A DNA stretch of 64,000 bases from assembly GCF_001544975.2 (NCBI RefSeq), contig NZ_FCOG02000028.1:1-64000 (forward strand). Reading direction: 5' to 3'. This document shows, piece by piece, positions 35,493-45,100 of the stretch (position 1 is its first letter; every line of letters begins with the position of its first letter). A model generated the notes under the pieces. It saw nothing but the letters and a program-made list of their open reading frames with translations, did not search any database and was not told where the DNA came from. The DNA comes from Caballeronia arationis (GTDB lineage: Bacteria; Pseudomonadota; Gammaproteobacteria; Burkholderiales; Burkholderiaceae). The position numbers and the translations under genes are program-made.

Positions 35493-36767
35493 ATGAAGCT
35501 CGATTCCTATTGGCTCGACACCGCGCCCATTTGTTCGTTCGCGAGCGAGGGGCTGGTCGAAGGTCATGCCGACGTCGCCGTGATCGGCGGCGGCTTCACC
35601 GGCCTTTCGGCGGCGCTCGCACTCGCCAAGCGCGGCGCGTCGGTCGTCGTGCTCGATGCGGGGCGTCTTGCGGGCGGCGCGTCGGGCCGCAATGGCGGGC
35701 AGTGCAACACGGGCGTCGCGCAGGACTATGCGGCGCTTTACGCGCAACTCGGCGCCGAGCGGGCGCGCGGCTGTTATCGCGCGTATGCGTCGGCGGTCGA
35801 AACGGTCGAGCGGTTGATCCGCGAAGAAGCGATCGATTGCGACTACCTGGCCTCGGGCAAGCTCAAGCTCGCTTCGAAGCCGCATCACTTCGAACATCTG
35901 GAGAAGACCGCCGAGCTGATCCGGCGCGAAGTCGATCCCGACATCGAACTGATAGGACGCGACCGGATAGCGAGCGAAGTCGGCTCGGACCGTTTCCACG
36001 GCGGCCTGTTGCAGAAGCACGGCGGGCAGATGCACATGGGCAAGTTCGGCGTCGGCCTCGCCAACGCGGCCGCACGCTACGGCGCGCGGCTTTTCGAACA
36101 TGCCGAAGTCACGTCGATCGAGAAGGACGGCGGCGCTTATCGCATCGCTTCCGCGCGCGGCGAACTGCGCGCGCAGCAGGTGCTGATCGCGACCGGGCCG
36201 TCGCGGCATGGCCCGTTCGGCTGGTATCGCAGGAGGCTCGCGCCGGTCGGTTCGTTCATCGTCGTGACCGAGCCGCTGCCGCCGGCCGAACTCGCGCGTC
36301 TCTTGCCGAAGCGCCGTTCGTACACGACGAGCCGTTTGATGCACAACTATTTTCGCGTGACGCCGGATACGCGGCTGCTCTTCGGCGGACGCGCGCGCTT
36401 TACCGCGTCCGAGCGCCCCTCCGACGAGAAGAGCGGCCGCATCCTGCAGGCGAATCTCGCACAGATGTTCCCGAGTCTCGCGAGCGCCCGCATCGACTAC
36501 TGCTGGGGCGGCCTCGTCGACATCACGGCGGACCGCCTGCCGCGCGCGGGCCAGCATGACGGCCTCTACTTTTCGATGGGTTACAGCGGCCACGGCACAC
36601 AAATGGCCACGCACATGGGCCAGATGATGGCCGAGGTGATCGGCGGCAACGGCGAGGCGAATCCTTGGCGCGAGTTCGACTGGCCCGCGATTCCCGGACA
36701 TACCGGCAAGCCCTGGTTCCTGCCGCTCGTCGGCACGTACTACCGCATCAAAGATGTTTTCTATTGA
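35493..36767 (+). CDS. FAD-dependent amine/amino-acid oxidoreductase (PuuB/DAO family)
   Basis: This 424-residue flavoenzyme has the FAD motif VIGGGFTGLSAALALAKRG, GGASGRNGGQCNTG and the C-terminal GYSGHGTQMATHMG. These are typical of gamma-glutamylputrescine oxidase and related D-amino-acid oxidase-fold enzymes. It should oxidise a secondary amine or amino acid, giving an aldehyde or oxo acid. It starts 25 bases after the HAD gene. A paralogue lies at 59533 in the second amine module. Confidence 0.88.
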   Translation: MKLDSYWLDTAPICSFASEGLVEGHADVAVIGGGFTGLSAALALAKRGASVVVLDAGRLAGGASGRNGGQCNTGVAQDYAALYAQLGAERARGCYRAYASAVETVERLIREEAIDCDYLASGKLKLASKPHHFEHLEKTAELIRREVDPDIELIGRDRIASEVGSDRFHGGLLQKHGGQMHMGKFGVGLANAAARYGARLFEHAEVTSIEKDGGAYRIASARGELRAQQVLIATGPSRHGPFGWYRRRLAPVGSFIVVTEPLPPAELARLLPKRRSYTTSRLMHNYFRVTPDTRLLFGGRARFTASERPSDEKSGRILQANLAQMFPSLASARIDYCWGGLVDITADRLPRAGQHDGLYFSMGYSGHGTQMATHMGQMMAEVIGGNGEANPWREFDWPAIPGHTGKPWFLPLVGTYYRIKDVFY

Positions 36768-36844
36768 TTGACCGACTGACCTAAAGACCCGATCGCAGAT
36801 TCAGAACTGCGCACCCCACGCCACCCTCACGCGGAGATGTTTCC

Positions 36845-38464
36845 ATGACCAAGGACAAATCGCTGGACGCTGTTGCCAACGCTGGCATCCGTCTCGAAGA
36901 GCTGACTCGCCGCGGGGCCTCGCGCCGCGACGTCCTGCGCGCGCTGGCCGCGGGCGGCCTGATGTCGATGACCGGTGCGGGCCTCCTCGCCGCGAGCGGC
37001 GCCGCGCTCGCCCAGGATGCGAAGCCGAAGCAGGGCGGCCGGATCCGCGTCGCAACGCAGTCCGCGTCCGCGGCCGATACGCTCGATCCGGCAAAGGGCG
37101 CGCTCGGCACCGACTACGTGCGCGCCAACATGTTCTACAACGGCCTGACCGAACTCGATTCGCATCTCGGCGCGCGGATGGCGCTTGCCGAGTCGCTCGA
37201 AACGAAGGATGCGACCGTGTGGGTCGTGAAGCTCCGAAGCGGCGTGCAATTCCACGACGGCAAGTCGCTCACGCCCGCCGACGTCGTCTATTCGATCATG
37301 CGCCACAAGGACCCGGCGACGGCATCGAAGGCGAAGACGCTCGCGGACCAGGTGAAGGAAGTGAAGGCCACCGGCCCGAACGAAGTGACGATCACGCTCG
37401 AAGGCGCGAACGCCGACCTGCCGGTGATCCTCGCGACGTCGCACTTCCTCATCATCAAGGACGGCACCAAGGACTTCAAGACGGCCATCGGCACGGGCCC
37501 GTTCAAGGTCAAGGAATTCTCGCCGGGCGTGCGCACGGTCGGTGTGAGAAACGAGAAGTACTGGAAGCCGGGCATGCCGCATCTGGACGAGATCGAACTG
37601 ATCGGCATCGGCGACGAACCCGCGCGCGTGAACGCGCTCCTCTCCGGCGACGTGCAATTGATCAACGCGGTGAGCCCGCGCTCGACCGAGCGCATCAAGG
37701 GCACGAGCGGCTACACGATCCTGGAGACGAAGACGGGCACCTACACCGACCTCATCGTGCGCGACGAGGGCGGCATCACCGGCACCGAGGATTTCCGCCG
37801 CGGCATGATGTACCTGATGGACCGCGAGCAGATCCGCCGCGCGGTGTTCCGCGGCTATGGCGCGATCGGCAACGACCAGCCGATCGATCCGACCAACAAG
37901 TACTACATGGCGGGCCTGCCGCAACGCGGCTTCGATCCCGACAAGGCCAAGTTCCACTTCCAGAAGGCCAAGCTCGGCAGCGCGCCGGTGCAGATCGTGG
38001 CGTCGCCGGCGGCGGACGGCTCCATCGAAATGGCGATGTTGCTGCAACAGGTCGCGCCGCAGGCGGGCCTCAACCTGCAGGTGACGCGCGTTCCAGCCGA
38101 CGGCTACTGGTCGAATCACTGGATGAAGCATCCGCTCGGCTTCGGGTCGGTGAATGGACGCCCGAGCGCGGACGTGATCTTCACGCAGTTCTTCAAGTCC
38201 GACGCGCCCTGGAACGAGGCGAACTGGAAGAGCCCGCAGTTCGACCAGATGCTGGTCGCCGCGCGCGGCGAGCCGGACGACGCGAAGCGCAAGAAGATCT
38301 ACGGCGACATGCAGGTGCTCGTGAACCAGACGGGCGGCGTCGGCATTCCGCTGTTCCAGAGCTCGATCGATGCGCATACGACCAAGCTGAAGGGCCTCGG
38401 TTCGGTTCCGCTCGCGGGCCTGATGGGCTTCGCGTTCGCGGAGAACGTCTGGCTCGAAGCCTGA
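36845..38464 (+). CDS. ABC transporter substrate-binding protein, dipeptide/oligopeptide (SBP_5) type
   Basis: This 539-residue periplasmic protein has an N-terminal twin-arginine-like signal (GASRRDVLRAL, then a hydrophobic stretch ending ASGAALAQ), so Tat export is likely. The mature part shows the family landmarks DTLDPAKG, LRSGVQFHDGKSLTPADVVYS and DREQIRRAVFRGYG. It precedes two permeases and a fused ATPase. The ligand is probably a peptide, opine or modified amino acid, given the oxidases around it. Confidence 0.92.
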   Translation: MTKDKSLDAVANAGIRLEELTRRGASRRDVLRALAAGGLMSMTGAGLLAASGAALAQDAKPKQGGRIRVATQSASAADTLDPAKGALGTDYVRANMFYNGLTELDSHLGARMALAESLETKDATVWVVKLRSGVQFHDGKSLTPADVVYSIMRHKDPATASKAKTLADQVKEVKATGPNEVTITLEGANADLPVILATSHFLIIKDGTKDFKTAIGTGPFKVKEFSPGVRTVGVRNEKYWKPGMPHLDEIELIGIGDEPARVNALLSGDVQLINAVSPRSTERIKGTSGYTILETKTGTYTDLIVRDEGGITGTEDFRRGMMYLMDREQIRRAVFRGYGAIGNDQPIDPTNKYYMAGLPQRGFDPDKAKFHFQKAKLGSAPVQIVASPAADGSIEMAMLLQQVAPQAGLNLQVTRVPADGYWSNHWMKHPLGFGSVNGRPSADVIFTQFFKSDAPWNEANWKSPQFDQMLVAARGEPDDAKRKKIYGDMQVLVNQTGGVGIPLFQSSIDAHTTKLKGLGSVPLAGLMGFAFAENVWLEA

Positions 38465-38538
38465 GGCTTTCCCTCGCACGAAGTACGAAGCACGCCGCGT
38501 CGATGCGGCGTGCGCCCCCAACCCAGGAGGCGATACCG

Positions 38539-39495
38539 ATGAAAGCACACGCGCAACGACTCATCGCCGCGCGCCTCGGACTCGCGCTGCTCACGCTGCT
38601 GCTGGTGTCGGCGGTGGTGTTCGCGATCACCGGCCTGCTTCCCGGCGACGCCGCGCAGCAGGCGCTCGGCCAGGCGGCCACGCCGGAAGCCGTGGCTGCG
38701 CTGCGGCATCAGTTCGGGCTCGACCAGCCCGCGCTCTCGCGCTACTTCCAGTGGCTCTTTCATATCGTGAGCGGCAACTTCGGCACCTCGCTGTCGAACA
38801 ACCTGCCGGTCAGCGAACTGATTGCCACGCGCCTGCCGAATTCGCTCGTGCTCGCCGGACTGACCGCGCTCGTCTCCGTGCCGATCGCGCTCGTGATCGG
38901 CATCTCGTCGGCGATGTTCCGCGGCTCGCTCCTCGACCGCGCGCTCAACGTGCTCACGCTCTCGACGGTTGCCGTGCCCGAGTTCCTGATCGCGACCGTC
39001 GCGGTGCTGATCTTCGCGGTGAAGCTGCGCTGGCTGCCGGCGCTGTCGTATCTGTCGGAGGTGTCGTCGTTCGGGGCGCTCCTGCGCATCTACGCGATGC
39101 CCGTGATGACGCTGTGCTGCGTGATCGTCGCGCAGATGGCGCGCATGACGCGCGCCGCCGTGCTCGACCAGCTGAACGCGTCGTATGTGGAGATGGCGCT
39201 GCTCAAGGGCGCCTCGCCGATGCGCATCGTGCTGCGCCACGTGCTGCCGAACACCATCGGTCCGATTGCCAACGCGGTTGCGCTCTCGCTGTCGTATCTG
39301 TTCGGCGGCGTGGTGATCGTCGAGTCGATCTTCAACTATCCGGGGCTCGCGAGCCTGATGGTCGATGCCGTCACCAACCGCGACATGCCGCTCGTGCAGG
39401 GCTGCGTGATGGTGTTCTGCGTCGCGTACCTGACGCTCGTGCTGATTGCCGACCTGTGCCAAATCGTATCCAACCCGAGGCTGCGTCAACGATGA
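38539..39495 (+). CDS. ABC transporter permease, DppB type
   Basis: This inner-membrane protein of 318 residues has six or so hydrophobic segments, an early periplasmic loop (FGLDQPALSRYFQWLFHI) and the EAA coupling loop (YVEMALLKGASPMRIVLRHVLPN). AGGAGG precedes its ATG at 38539. It overlaps the next permease gene by 4 bases. It is the first half of the translocation channel. Confidence 0.92.
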   Translation: MKAHAQRLIAARLGLALLTLLLVSAVVFAITGLLPGDAAQQALGQAATPEAVAALRHQFGLDQPALSRYFQWLFHIVSGNFGTSLSNNLPVSELIATRLPNSLVLAGLTALVSVPIALVIGISSAMFRGSLLDRALNVLTLSTVAVPEFLIATVAVLIFAVKLRWLPALSYLSEVSSFGALLRIYAMPVMTLCCVIVAQMARMTRAAVLDQLNASYVEMALLKGASPMRIVLRHVLPNTIGPIANAVALSLSYLFGGVVIVESIFNYPGLASLMVDAVTNRDMPLVQGCVMVFCVAYLTLVLIADLCQIVSNPRLRQR

Positions 39496-40445
39496 TCCGA
39501 CCCGCCACCACTCCCCACGCCACCACCGTTCTATACGCGGTCTCGGAAAACGAAGCCGACGTGGCCGCGCCCGCGCTGCAGGAACCGCTGCCCGAAGTGA
39601 TCGCCGTGCGGCCCGGCGTGCTGCGCCGCCTGACGCACCGCTTCTCCGTGCTCGGCCTGATCGGCCTCGTGATCGTCGTGTTCTGGCTCGTCGTCGCGTT
39701 CATCGGGCCGCTCGTCGCGCCGTACAAGGGCGGCGTGCTGACCTCGACGGAAATCTTCGGCACCTACAGCGCCGCCTATCCGCTCGGCACCGATTACCTG
39801 GGCCGCGACATGCTGAGCCGCATTCTCTACGGCACGCGCTATACGGTCGGGCTGGCGCTCGCGGCGGCCGTCCTCGCGAGTTGCATCGGCATCTTCTTCG
39901 GGCTGGTTGCGGCCGTGTCGGGCCGCTGGGTCGACGAGATCCTGAGCCGCCTCTTCGACGCGCTGATCTCGATTCCGAGCAAGGTGCTCGCGCTCGTCGT
40001 GATCGCCGCGTTCGGCTCGTCGATTCCGATGCTCACGATGGTGGCCGCGCTCGCCTACATTCCCGGCGCGTTCCGTATCTCGCGCTCGCTCGCGGTCAAC
40101 CTGATGACGCTCGAATACGTGCAGGTGGCGCGGGCGCGCGGCGAAGGGCTGTTCTACATCGCGGGCGTCGAAGTGCTGCCGAACATGATCCACCCGATGC
40201 TCGCGGACTTTGGCCTGCGCTTCGTGTTCATCGTGCTGCTGTTGAGCGGCCTCAGCTTCCTGGGGCTCGGCGTGCAGCCGCCGAACGCCGACTGGGGCTC
40301 GCTCGTGCGCGAGAACATCGGCGGCCTCGCGGAAGGCGCGCCCGCCGTGCTGATGCCGGCCGTGGCGATTGCAACGCTGACCATCGGCGTGAATCTCTTG
40401 ATCGACAATCTGCGCCGCAAGAGCGGGCGCGGGGGAGCCGCATGA
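39492..40445 (+). CDS. ABC transporter permease, DppC type
   Basis: This 317-residue permease has a cytoplasmic N-terminal tail, the typical DppC entry (LGTDYLGRDMLSRILYGTRYT) and the EAA loop (YVQVARARGEGLFYIAGVEVLPN). The start at 39492 overlaps the DppB-type stop (ATGA), and the stop overlaps the ATPase start in the same way, so the three are translated together. It forms the channel with the preceding protein. Confidence 0.92.
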   Translation: MIRPATTPHATTVLYAVSENEADVAAPALQEPLPEVIAVRPGVLRRLTHRFSVLGLIGLVIVVFWLVVAFIGPLVAPYKGGVLTSTEIFGTYSAAYPLGTDYLGRDMLSRILYGTRYTVGLALAAAVLASCIGIFFGLVAAVSGRWVDEILSRLFDALISIPSKVLALVVIAAFGSSIPMLTMVAALAYIPGAFRISRSLAVNLMTLEYVQVARARGEGLFYIAGVEVLPNMIHPMLADFGLRFVFIVLLLSGLSFLGLGVQPPNADWGSLVRENIGGLAEGAPAVLMPAVAIATLTIGVNLLIDNLRRKSGRGGAA

Positions 40446-42274
40446 TGAACATGATCGAAGTGAAGGGCCTGCGCGTGACTGGCGGCGTGGCGCCGGACGC
40501 GGTCGTCGAGATCGTGAAGGGCGTCGATTTCACGGTGAAGAAAGGCGAAGTGCTCGCGCTGATCGGCGAATCGGGTTCGGGCAAGACGACCATCGCGCTG
40601 TCGCTGCTCGGCCATGCACGCTCGGGTTGCTCGATTTCGGGCGGCTCGGTGCGCGTCGGCGAACTCGACGTGCTCTCGCTCGACGAGCGCGGCCGGCGCG
40701 CGCTGCGTGCGCGCACCGTCGCGTATGTGGCGCAGAGCGCCTCTGCCGGCTTCAACCCGGCGCGCACGATCATGGATCAGGTGACCGAGCCCGCGCTCCT
40801 GCACAAACTGACGACGCCCGCCGCCGCGCGCGAGAAGGCCATCGGCCTGTTTCGCTCGCTCGCGCTGCCGGCGCCGGAGACGATCGGCGCGCGCTATCCG
40901 CATCAGGTGTCGGGCGGGCAATTGCAGCGCCTGATGGCGGCGATGGCCCTGATCACCGATCCGGCCGTCGTCGTGTTCGACGAACCGACGACCGCGCTCG
41001 ATGTCACCACGCAGATCGAAGTGCTCGCGGCGTTCAAGAAGGTGATCCGCGAACTCGGCACGACAGCGGTGTATGTGTCGCACGATCTCGCGGTGGTCGC
41101 GCAGATGGCGGACCGCATCGTCGTGCTGAACGGCGGCACGGTGCGCGAGAATGGCACGACGGCGCAAGTGCTCGATGCCCCCGCCGATGCCTACACGCGT
41201 CAGCTGCTGGCGGCCACGCGCCGTCCCGAGCCCGAAGCCGTGGCGGTGTCGAAGGACACGGTGCCGCCGCTCCTCGAAATCCGCGGGCTGAGTGCGGGCT
41301 ACGGGCGCATCGACAGCAAGGGCGTGCCCGCCGTGCGCGTGCTTGACGACGTCAGCCTGAAGATCGCGCGCGGCAGCACGCTCGGCGTGATCGGCGAATC
41401 GGGCTCGGGCAAGACGACACTTGCGCGCGTGGTCGCGGGTCTCGTCGATCGCGCGCGCGGCGACGTGCTGCTCGATGGCAAGCCGCTGCCCGCGCAGTTG
41501 TCGAAACGCACGCTCGATCAGTACCGGCGCATCCAGATCGTGTTCCAGAACGCCGATACCGCGCTGAACCCGAGCCGCACGATCGCCGACATCCTCGCGC
41601 GGCCGATGAACTTCTATCACGGCCTGCGGGGCAACGCCGCGCAAAAGCGCATGCTCGAACTGCTCGATCTGGTCAAGCTGCCCGCATCGATTGCGAAGCG
41701 TCAGCCGGGCGGCCTGTCGGGCGGACAGAAGCAGCGCGTGAATCTCGCACGCGCGCTCGCCGCCGATCCGGCGCTCATCCTTTGCGACGAGGTGACGTCG
41801 GCGCTCGATACGGTCGTCGGCGCGGCGATCCTCGAACTGCTCGCCGAATTGCGCCGCGAGCTGGGCGTGTCGTACATGTTCATCAGCCACGACATCTCGA
41901 CGGTGCGCGCGATCTGCGACGAAGTCATCGTGCTCTATGCCGGCCAGCGTGTGGAAGCGGGCCAGCGCGACGTGCTCGCCGCGCCGCCGTATCACCCGTA
42001 CACGGGGCTGCTCGTCGATTCGGTGCCCGCGCTGCAGCCGGGCTGGCTCGACGCGCGCCGCGAGATCGCGGGCGCCGTGCTCCCGCCGATGGGCGCAAGC
42101 AGCGGTCTCGGCGAACTGTGCAGTTTCCGCGCGCGCTGTCCGGTGCGCATCGACGGCAAGTGCAACGTCACGCCGCCATCGATGAAGAAGCTGCCTTCGG
42201 GCGCAGAGATCCTGTGCCATCACTCCGGCGCGGAACTGAACCGCATGCAGACAGCCGATCCGGTGGCCGCATGA
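40442..42274 (+). CDS. Fused double ABC ATPase (DppD-DppF type)
   Basis: This protein of 610 residues carries two complete nucleotide-binding domains. Domain 1 has Walker A GESGSGKTTIA, signature VSGGQLQRL and Walker B VVVFDEPTTALD. Domain 2 has GESGSGKTTLA, LSGGQKQRV and LILCDEVTSALD. A C-terminal cysteine-rich oligopeptide-transporter tail is also present (CSFRARCPV, CHHSG). It powers the peptide-type transporter. A fused form is common among proteobacterial importers of this family. It overlaps the ferredoxin-like gene by 4 bases. Confidence 0.92.
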   Translation: MMNMIEVKGLRVTGGVAPDAVVEIVKGVDFTVKKGEVLALIGESGSGKTTIALSLLGHARSGCSISGGSVRVGELDVLSLDERGRRALRARTVAYVAQSASAGFNPARTIMDQVTEPALLHKLTTPAAAREKAIGLFRSLALPAPETIGARYPHQVSGGQLQRLMAAMALITDPAVVVFDEPTTALDVTTQIEVLAAFKKVIRELGTTAVYVSHDLAVVAQMADRIVVLNGGTVRENGTTAQVLDAPADAYTRQLLAATRRPEPEAVAVSKDTVPPLLEIRGLSAGYGRIDSKGVPAVRVLDDVSLKIARGSTLGVIGESGSGKTTLARVVAGLVDRARGDVLLDGKPLPAQLSKRTLDQYRRIQIVFQNADTALNPSRTIADILARPMNFYHGLRGNAAQKRMLELLDLVKLPASIAKRQPGGLSGGQKQRVNLARALAADPALILCDEVTSALDTVVGAAILELLAELRRELGVSYMFISHDISTVRAICDEVIVLYAGQRVEAGQRDVLAAPPYHPYTGLLVDSVPALQPGWLDARREIAGAVLPPMGASSGLGELCSFRARCPVRIDGKCNVTPPSMKKLPSGAEILCHHSGAELNRMQTADPVAA

Positions 42275-42585
42275 GCGGACGCTTCGTGCGGGTAGCGGAA
42301 CAGGGCCGCAAGACCTTTGCGATCCAGATCGATGGCGTGATGGCGCAGGCCGCCGAGGGCGACACGCTGATGGTCGCGCTCCTCACCGCGCAGGACGCCT
42401 TGCGTGATTCCGAATTCGGCGATGGCCGCCGGGCCGGCTTTTGCCTGATGGGCGCGTGCCAGGACTGCTGGGTGTGGACGGCCGACGGCAGCCGCATGCG
42501 TGCCTGCACGACGCCGGCCGCGCCCGGCATGTCGATCGTGACGCGGCTTTCTGCTGCCGGGGAGGGTGTATGGCCGCGCGGGTAG
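42271..42585 (+). CDS. (2Fe-2S)-binding small subunit, HcnA/gamma-like
   Basis: This 104-residue protein has a plant-type [2Fe-2S] cluster motif spaced CLMGACQDC and a further Cys in MRACTTP. It matches the small subunit of HcnABC hydrogen cyanide synthase, opine oxidase and D-hydroxyproline or proline dehydrogenase complexes. It overlaps the preceding ATPase gene by 4 bases and the next subunit gene by 16 bases, so the three-subunit enzyme is made together with its transporter. Confidence 0.88.
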   Translation: MSGRFVRVAEQGRKTFAIQIDGVMAQAAEGDTLMVALLTAQDALRDSEFGDGRRAGFCLMGACQDCWVWTADGSRMRACTTPAAPGMSIVTRLSAAGEGVWPRG

Positions 42586-43952
42586 TCGTGATCGGGGCGG
42601 GGCCCGCGGGCGTGCGCGCGGCCCAGGCGCTCGTGGAGGCGGGGCTGACGCCGGTCGTCATCGACGAAGGGCGGCGTGACGGCGGGCAGATCTATCGACG
42701 GCAGCCGGACGGCTTCTCGCGTTCGTACGAAACGCTCTACGGCACGGAAGCCGGGCGCGCTGCGGCGTTGCATCGCGACTTCGACGCGCTCAAAGGCCGC
42801 ATCGACTATCGGGCGGATACGCTCGTCTGGAACATTGGCGCGAAGCACTTGCATCTCGTCAGCGGCACGCAGTACAGCGAACTCGCCTTCGATGCGCTGA
42901 TCGTCTGCAGCGGCGCGACCGACCGCCTGATGCCCGTGCCCGGCTGGCACCTCGCCGGCACCTATAGCCTCGGCGGCGCGCAGGTCGCGCTGAAGTCGCA
43001 GGGCTGCGCGATCGGGAAGCGTGTCGTGATGATGGGCAGCGGTCCGTTGCTGTACCTCGTCGCCGCACAGTACGTGAAGGCGGGCGCGACGGTCGCGGCG
43101 GTCCTCGATACTTCTACCGCGATGCAACGTCTGCGCGCGTTGCCGCAGTTGCTCGCAATTCCTGCCGCCTTGAAGAAGGGCATCGCGCTGATCGGCGTAT
43201 TGAAGCGCTCGCGCGTGCCGGTCCACCGCGGTGTGACGCCGGTGCGCATCGACGGGACGACGGAACATGGTGTCGCGGGCGTGCAGGTTGCGCTCGCCAA
43301 CGGCTCGAAGCTCGACATTGCGTGCGACGCCGTCGCGCTCGGTTATCACCTGCGTCCCGAAACGCAGCTCGCGGATCTCGCTGGCTGCGAGTTCACTTTC
43401 GACGACGCCGCGCAGCAGTGGCTGCCGCAGATCGACGAAGACGGCCGGAGCAGCGTGAAGGGCGTGTATCTCGCAGGCGACGGCGCACGCGTGCGCGGCG
43501 CCGATGCGGCCGAACGCTCCGGCCGTCTGGCGGCGCTGTCCGCGCTTGCCGACCTCGGCATCCGGGCCGCAAGCCCCGCAACCTTGCGCGCCGACCTCGC
43601 GCGCTTCACGCGCTTCGCCGCCGGCTTGCGCGCAGCGTTTCCGTGGCCTGCGCGCTTCGCGGCGAGCCTGCCGGACGACACCATGGTGTGCCGCTGCGAA
43701 GCGATCACGGCCGGAGAACTGAGGCGCGTCGTGCGCGAGACGGGCGCTGCCGAAGCAAATCGCGCGAAGGCGTTCTCGCGCGTCGGCATGGGACGCTGCC
43801 AAGGGCGTTTCTGCGCCCACGCCGGCGCCGAAGTGATCGCGGCGGAGGCGCGTGTGCCATTGTCGTCGGTCGGTCGCTTGCGCGGACAGGCGCCCGTCAA
43901 GCCGATGCCGGTGGCCATCGAGGAGCAGGCAACGGAGGAGAGCACGCAATGA
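42570..43952 (+). CDS. FAD/NAD(P)-binding subunit, HcnB/OoxA-like
   Basis: This 460-residue flavoprotein has the dinucleotide motif VVIGAGPAGVRAAQAL at the N-terminus, a second one (RVVMMGSGPLLYLVAA) and a C-terminal BFD-like [2Fe-2S] domain with CRCEAIT...GMGRCQGRFC. This is the layout of the large subunit of HcnABC and octopine/nopaline oxidases. The ATG at 42570 follows GGAGGGT and lies inside the small-subunit gene. It overlaps the third subunit by 4 bases. It probably relays electrons to the chain. Confidence 0.88.
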   Translation: MAARVVVIGAGPAGVRAAQALVEAGLTPVVIDEGRRDGGQIYRRQPDGFSRSYETLYGTEAGRAAALHRDFDALKGRIDYRADTLVWNIGAKHLHLVSGTQYSELAFDALIVCSGATDRLMPVPGWHLAGTYSLGGAQVALKSQGCAIGKRVVMMGSGPLLYLVAAQYVKAGATVAAVLDTSTAMQRLRALPQLLAIPAALKKGIALIGVLKRSRVPVHRGVTPVRIDGTTEHGVAGVQVALANGSKLDIACDAVALGYHLRPETQLADLAGCEFTFDDAAQQWLPQIDEDGRSSVKGVYLAGDGARVRGADAAERSGRLAALSALADLGIRAASPATLRADLARFTRFAAGLRAAFPWPARFAASLPDDTMVCRCEAITAGELRRVVRETGAAEANRAKAFSRVGMGRCQGRFCAHAGAEVIAAEARVPLSSVGRLRGQAPVKPMPVAIEEQATEESTQ

Positions 43953-45100
43953 GCGAGCAGGCCGATGTGATCGTGATCGGCGGCGGCATCATGGGAGCGT
44001 CGACGGCGTTCTTCCTGAGGCGCCGCAAGCGTTCCGTGATCCTGCTCGAGCGCGGCCTGACGGGTCAGCAGGCGAGCGGCGTCAACTTCGGCGGCATTCG
44101 CCGGCAGGGACGCGCGCTGCCGCAACTCGCGATGGCAAATCGCGCGCTCGATACGTGGCGGCGCTCGAAGGAACTGTTGAAAGAAAACGTCGAGTTCCTC
44201 GCGTCGAGCCATACGCGCGTCTGCTATCACGCCCACGACGCCGAATACTTCGATCGCTACGCCGCCGACGCCCGCGCCTATGGCCTCGACCTCGAAGTGC
44301 TGCATGGCGCCGCGATGTTCGAGCGTTTTCCGTTTCTCGGACGCGAGGTGCTGGCCGCATCGATCTCGCCGCTCGACGGCCACGCGAACCCGCGCCTTGC
44401 CGCGCCAGCGTTCGCGCGCGCGGCCGCGCGGCTCGGTGCGCGCATCGTCGAGAATACGGAGATCGTGCGCGTGGAGAAGGAGGGTGGCGGCTTTCGCGTC
44501 GAGAGTTCGGCGGGCGACGTCTATCGCGCGGCGCAGCTCGTGATCTGCGCGGGCGCGTGGGCGAGCGCGCTTACGCGGCAGTTCGGCGAGCCGGTGCCAC
44601 TCGTCGCGCGCGGGCCGCAGATGGCGGTTACCGAGCCGGTGCCGTACGTGTTCAGGTCGTCGATGGGCGTGTACACGTCGGTGAAGGCGGAGAGCATCTA
44701 TTTCCGGCAGATTCCGCGCGGCAACATCATCCTGGGCGGCGGGCCGCCCGGTCCCGCCGATGCCGCCACGCGCCGCGCGTCGGTGCTGCCGCACAACACG
44801 GTGGGCCAGCTTGCGCAGTTGCGCCGCCTCGTGCCCGCGATGGCGCCGCTCAACGTGATCCGCGTGTGGAGCGGTGTTGAGAGCTATCTGCCGGACTCGG
44901 AGCCAGTGATCGGTCCCAGTTCGAAGGTCGACGGCCTGTTCTATGCGTTCGGCTTCAGCGGTTCGGGCTTTCAGATCGGGCCGGGCGTGGGCGAGACGCT
45001 GGCCGAACTCGTCGATACCGGTGCGACGCCGATCCCGCTCGATTCGTTTTCCATCCGGCGTTTTGCCGTCGCGCCGTCTACTCCGGTGCTTTCGACATGA
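43949..45100 (+). CDS. FAD-dependent oxidase subunit, HcnC/OoxB-like (DAO fold)
   Basis: This 383-residue DAO-fold flavoprotein has VIVIGGGIMGASTAFFLRRR and the ASGVNFGGIRRQGR substrate-side loop, and ends with AFGFSGSGFQIGPGVGE. It is the substrate-oxidising subunit of a three-protein complex with the two genes before it. By family it should oxidise the C-N bond of glycine, proline, an N-substituted amino acid or an opine. The adjoining transporter favours a peptide- or opine-like compound. The regulator gene overlaps its stop by 4 bases. Confidence 0.88.
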   Translation: MSEQADVIVIGGGIMGASTAFFLRRRKRSVILLERGLTGQQASGVNFGGIRRQGRALPQLAMANRALDTWRRSKELLKENVEFLASSHTRVCYHAHDAEYFDRYAADARAYGLDLEVLHGAAMFERFPFLGREVLAASISPLDGHANPRLAAPAFARAAARLGARIVENTEIVRVEKEGGGFRVESSAGDVYRAAQLVICAGAWASALTRQFGEPVPLVARGPQMAVTEPVPYVFRSSMGVYTSVKAESIYFRQIPRGNIILGGGPPGPADAATRRASVLPHNTVGQLAQLRRLVPAMAPLNVIRVWSGVESYLPDSEPVIGPSSKVDGLFYAFGFSGSGFQIGPGVGETLAELVDTGATPIPLDSFSIRRFAVAPSTPVLST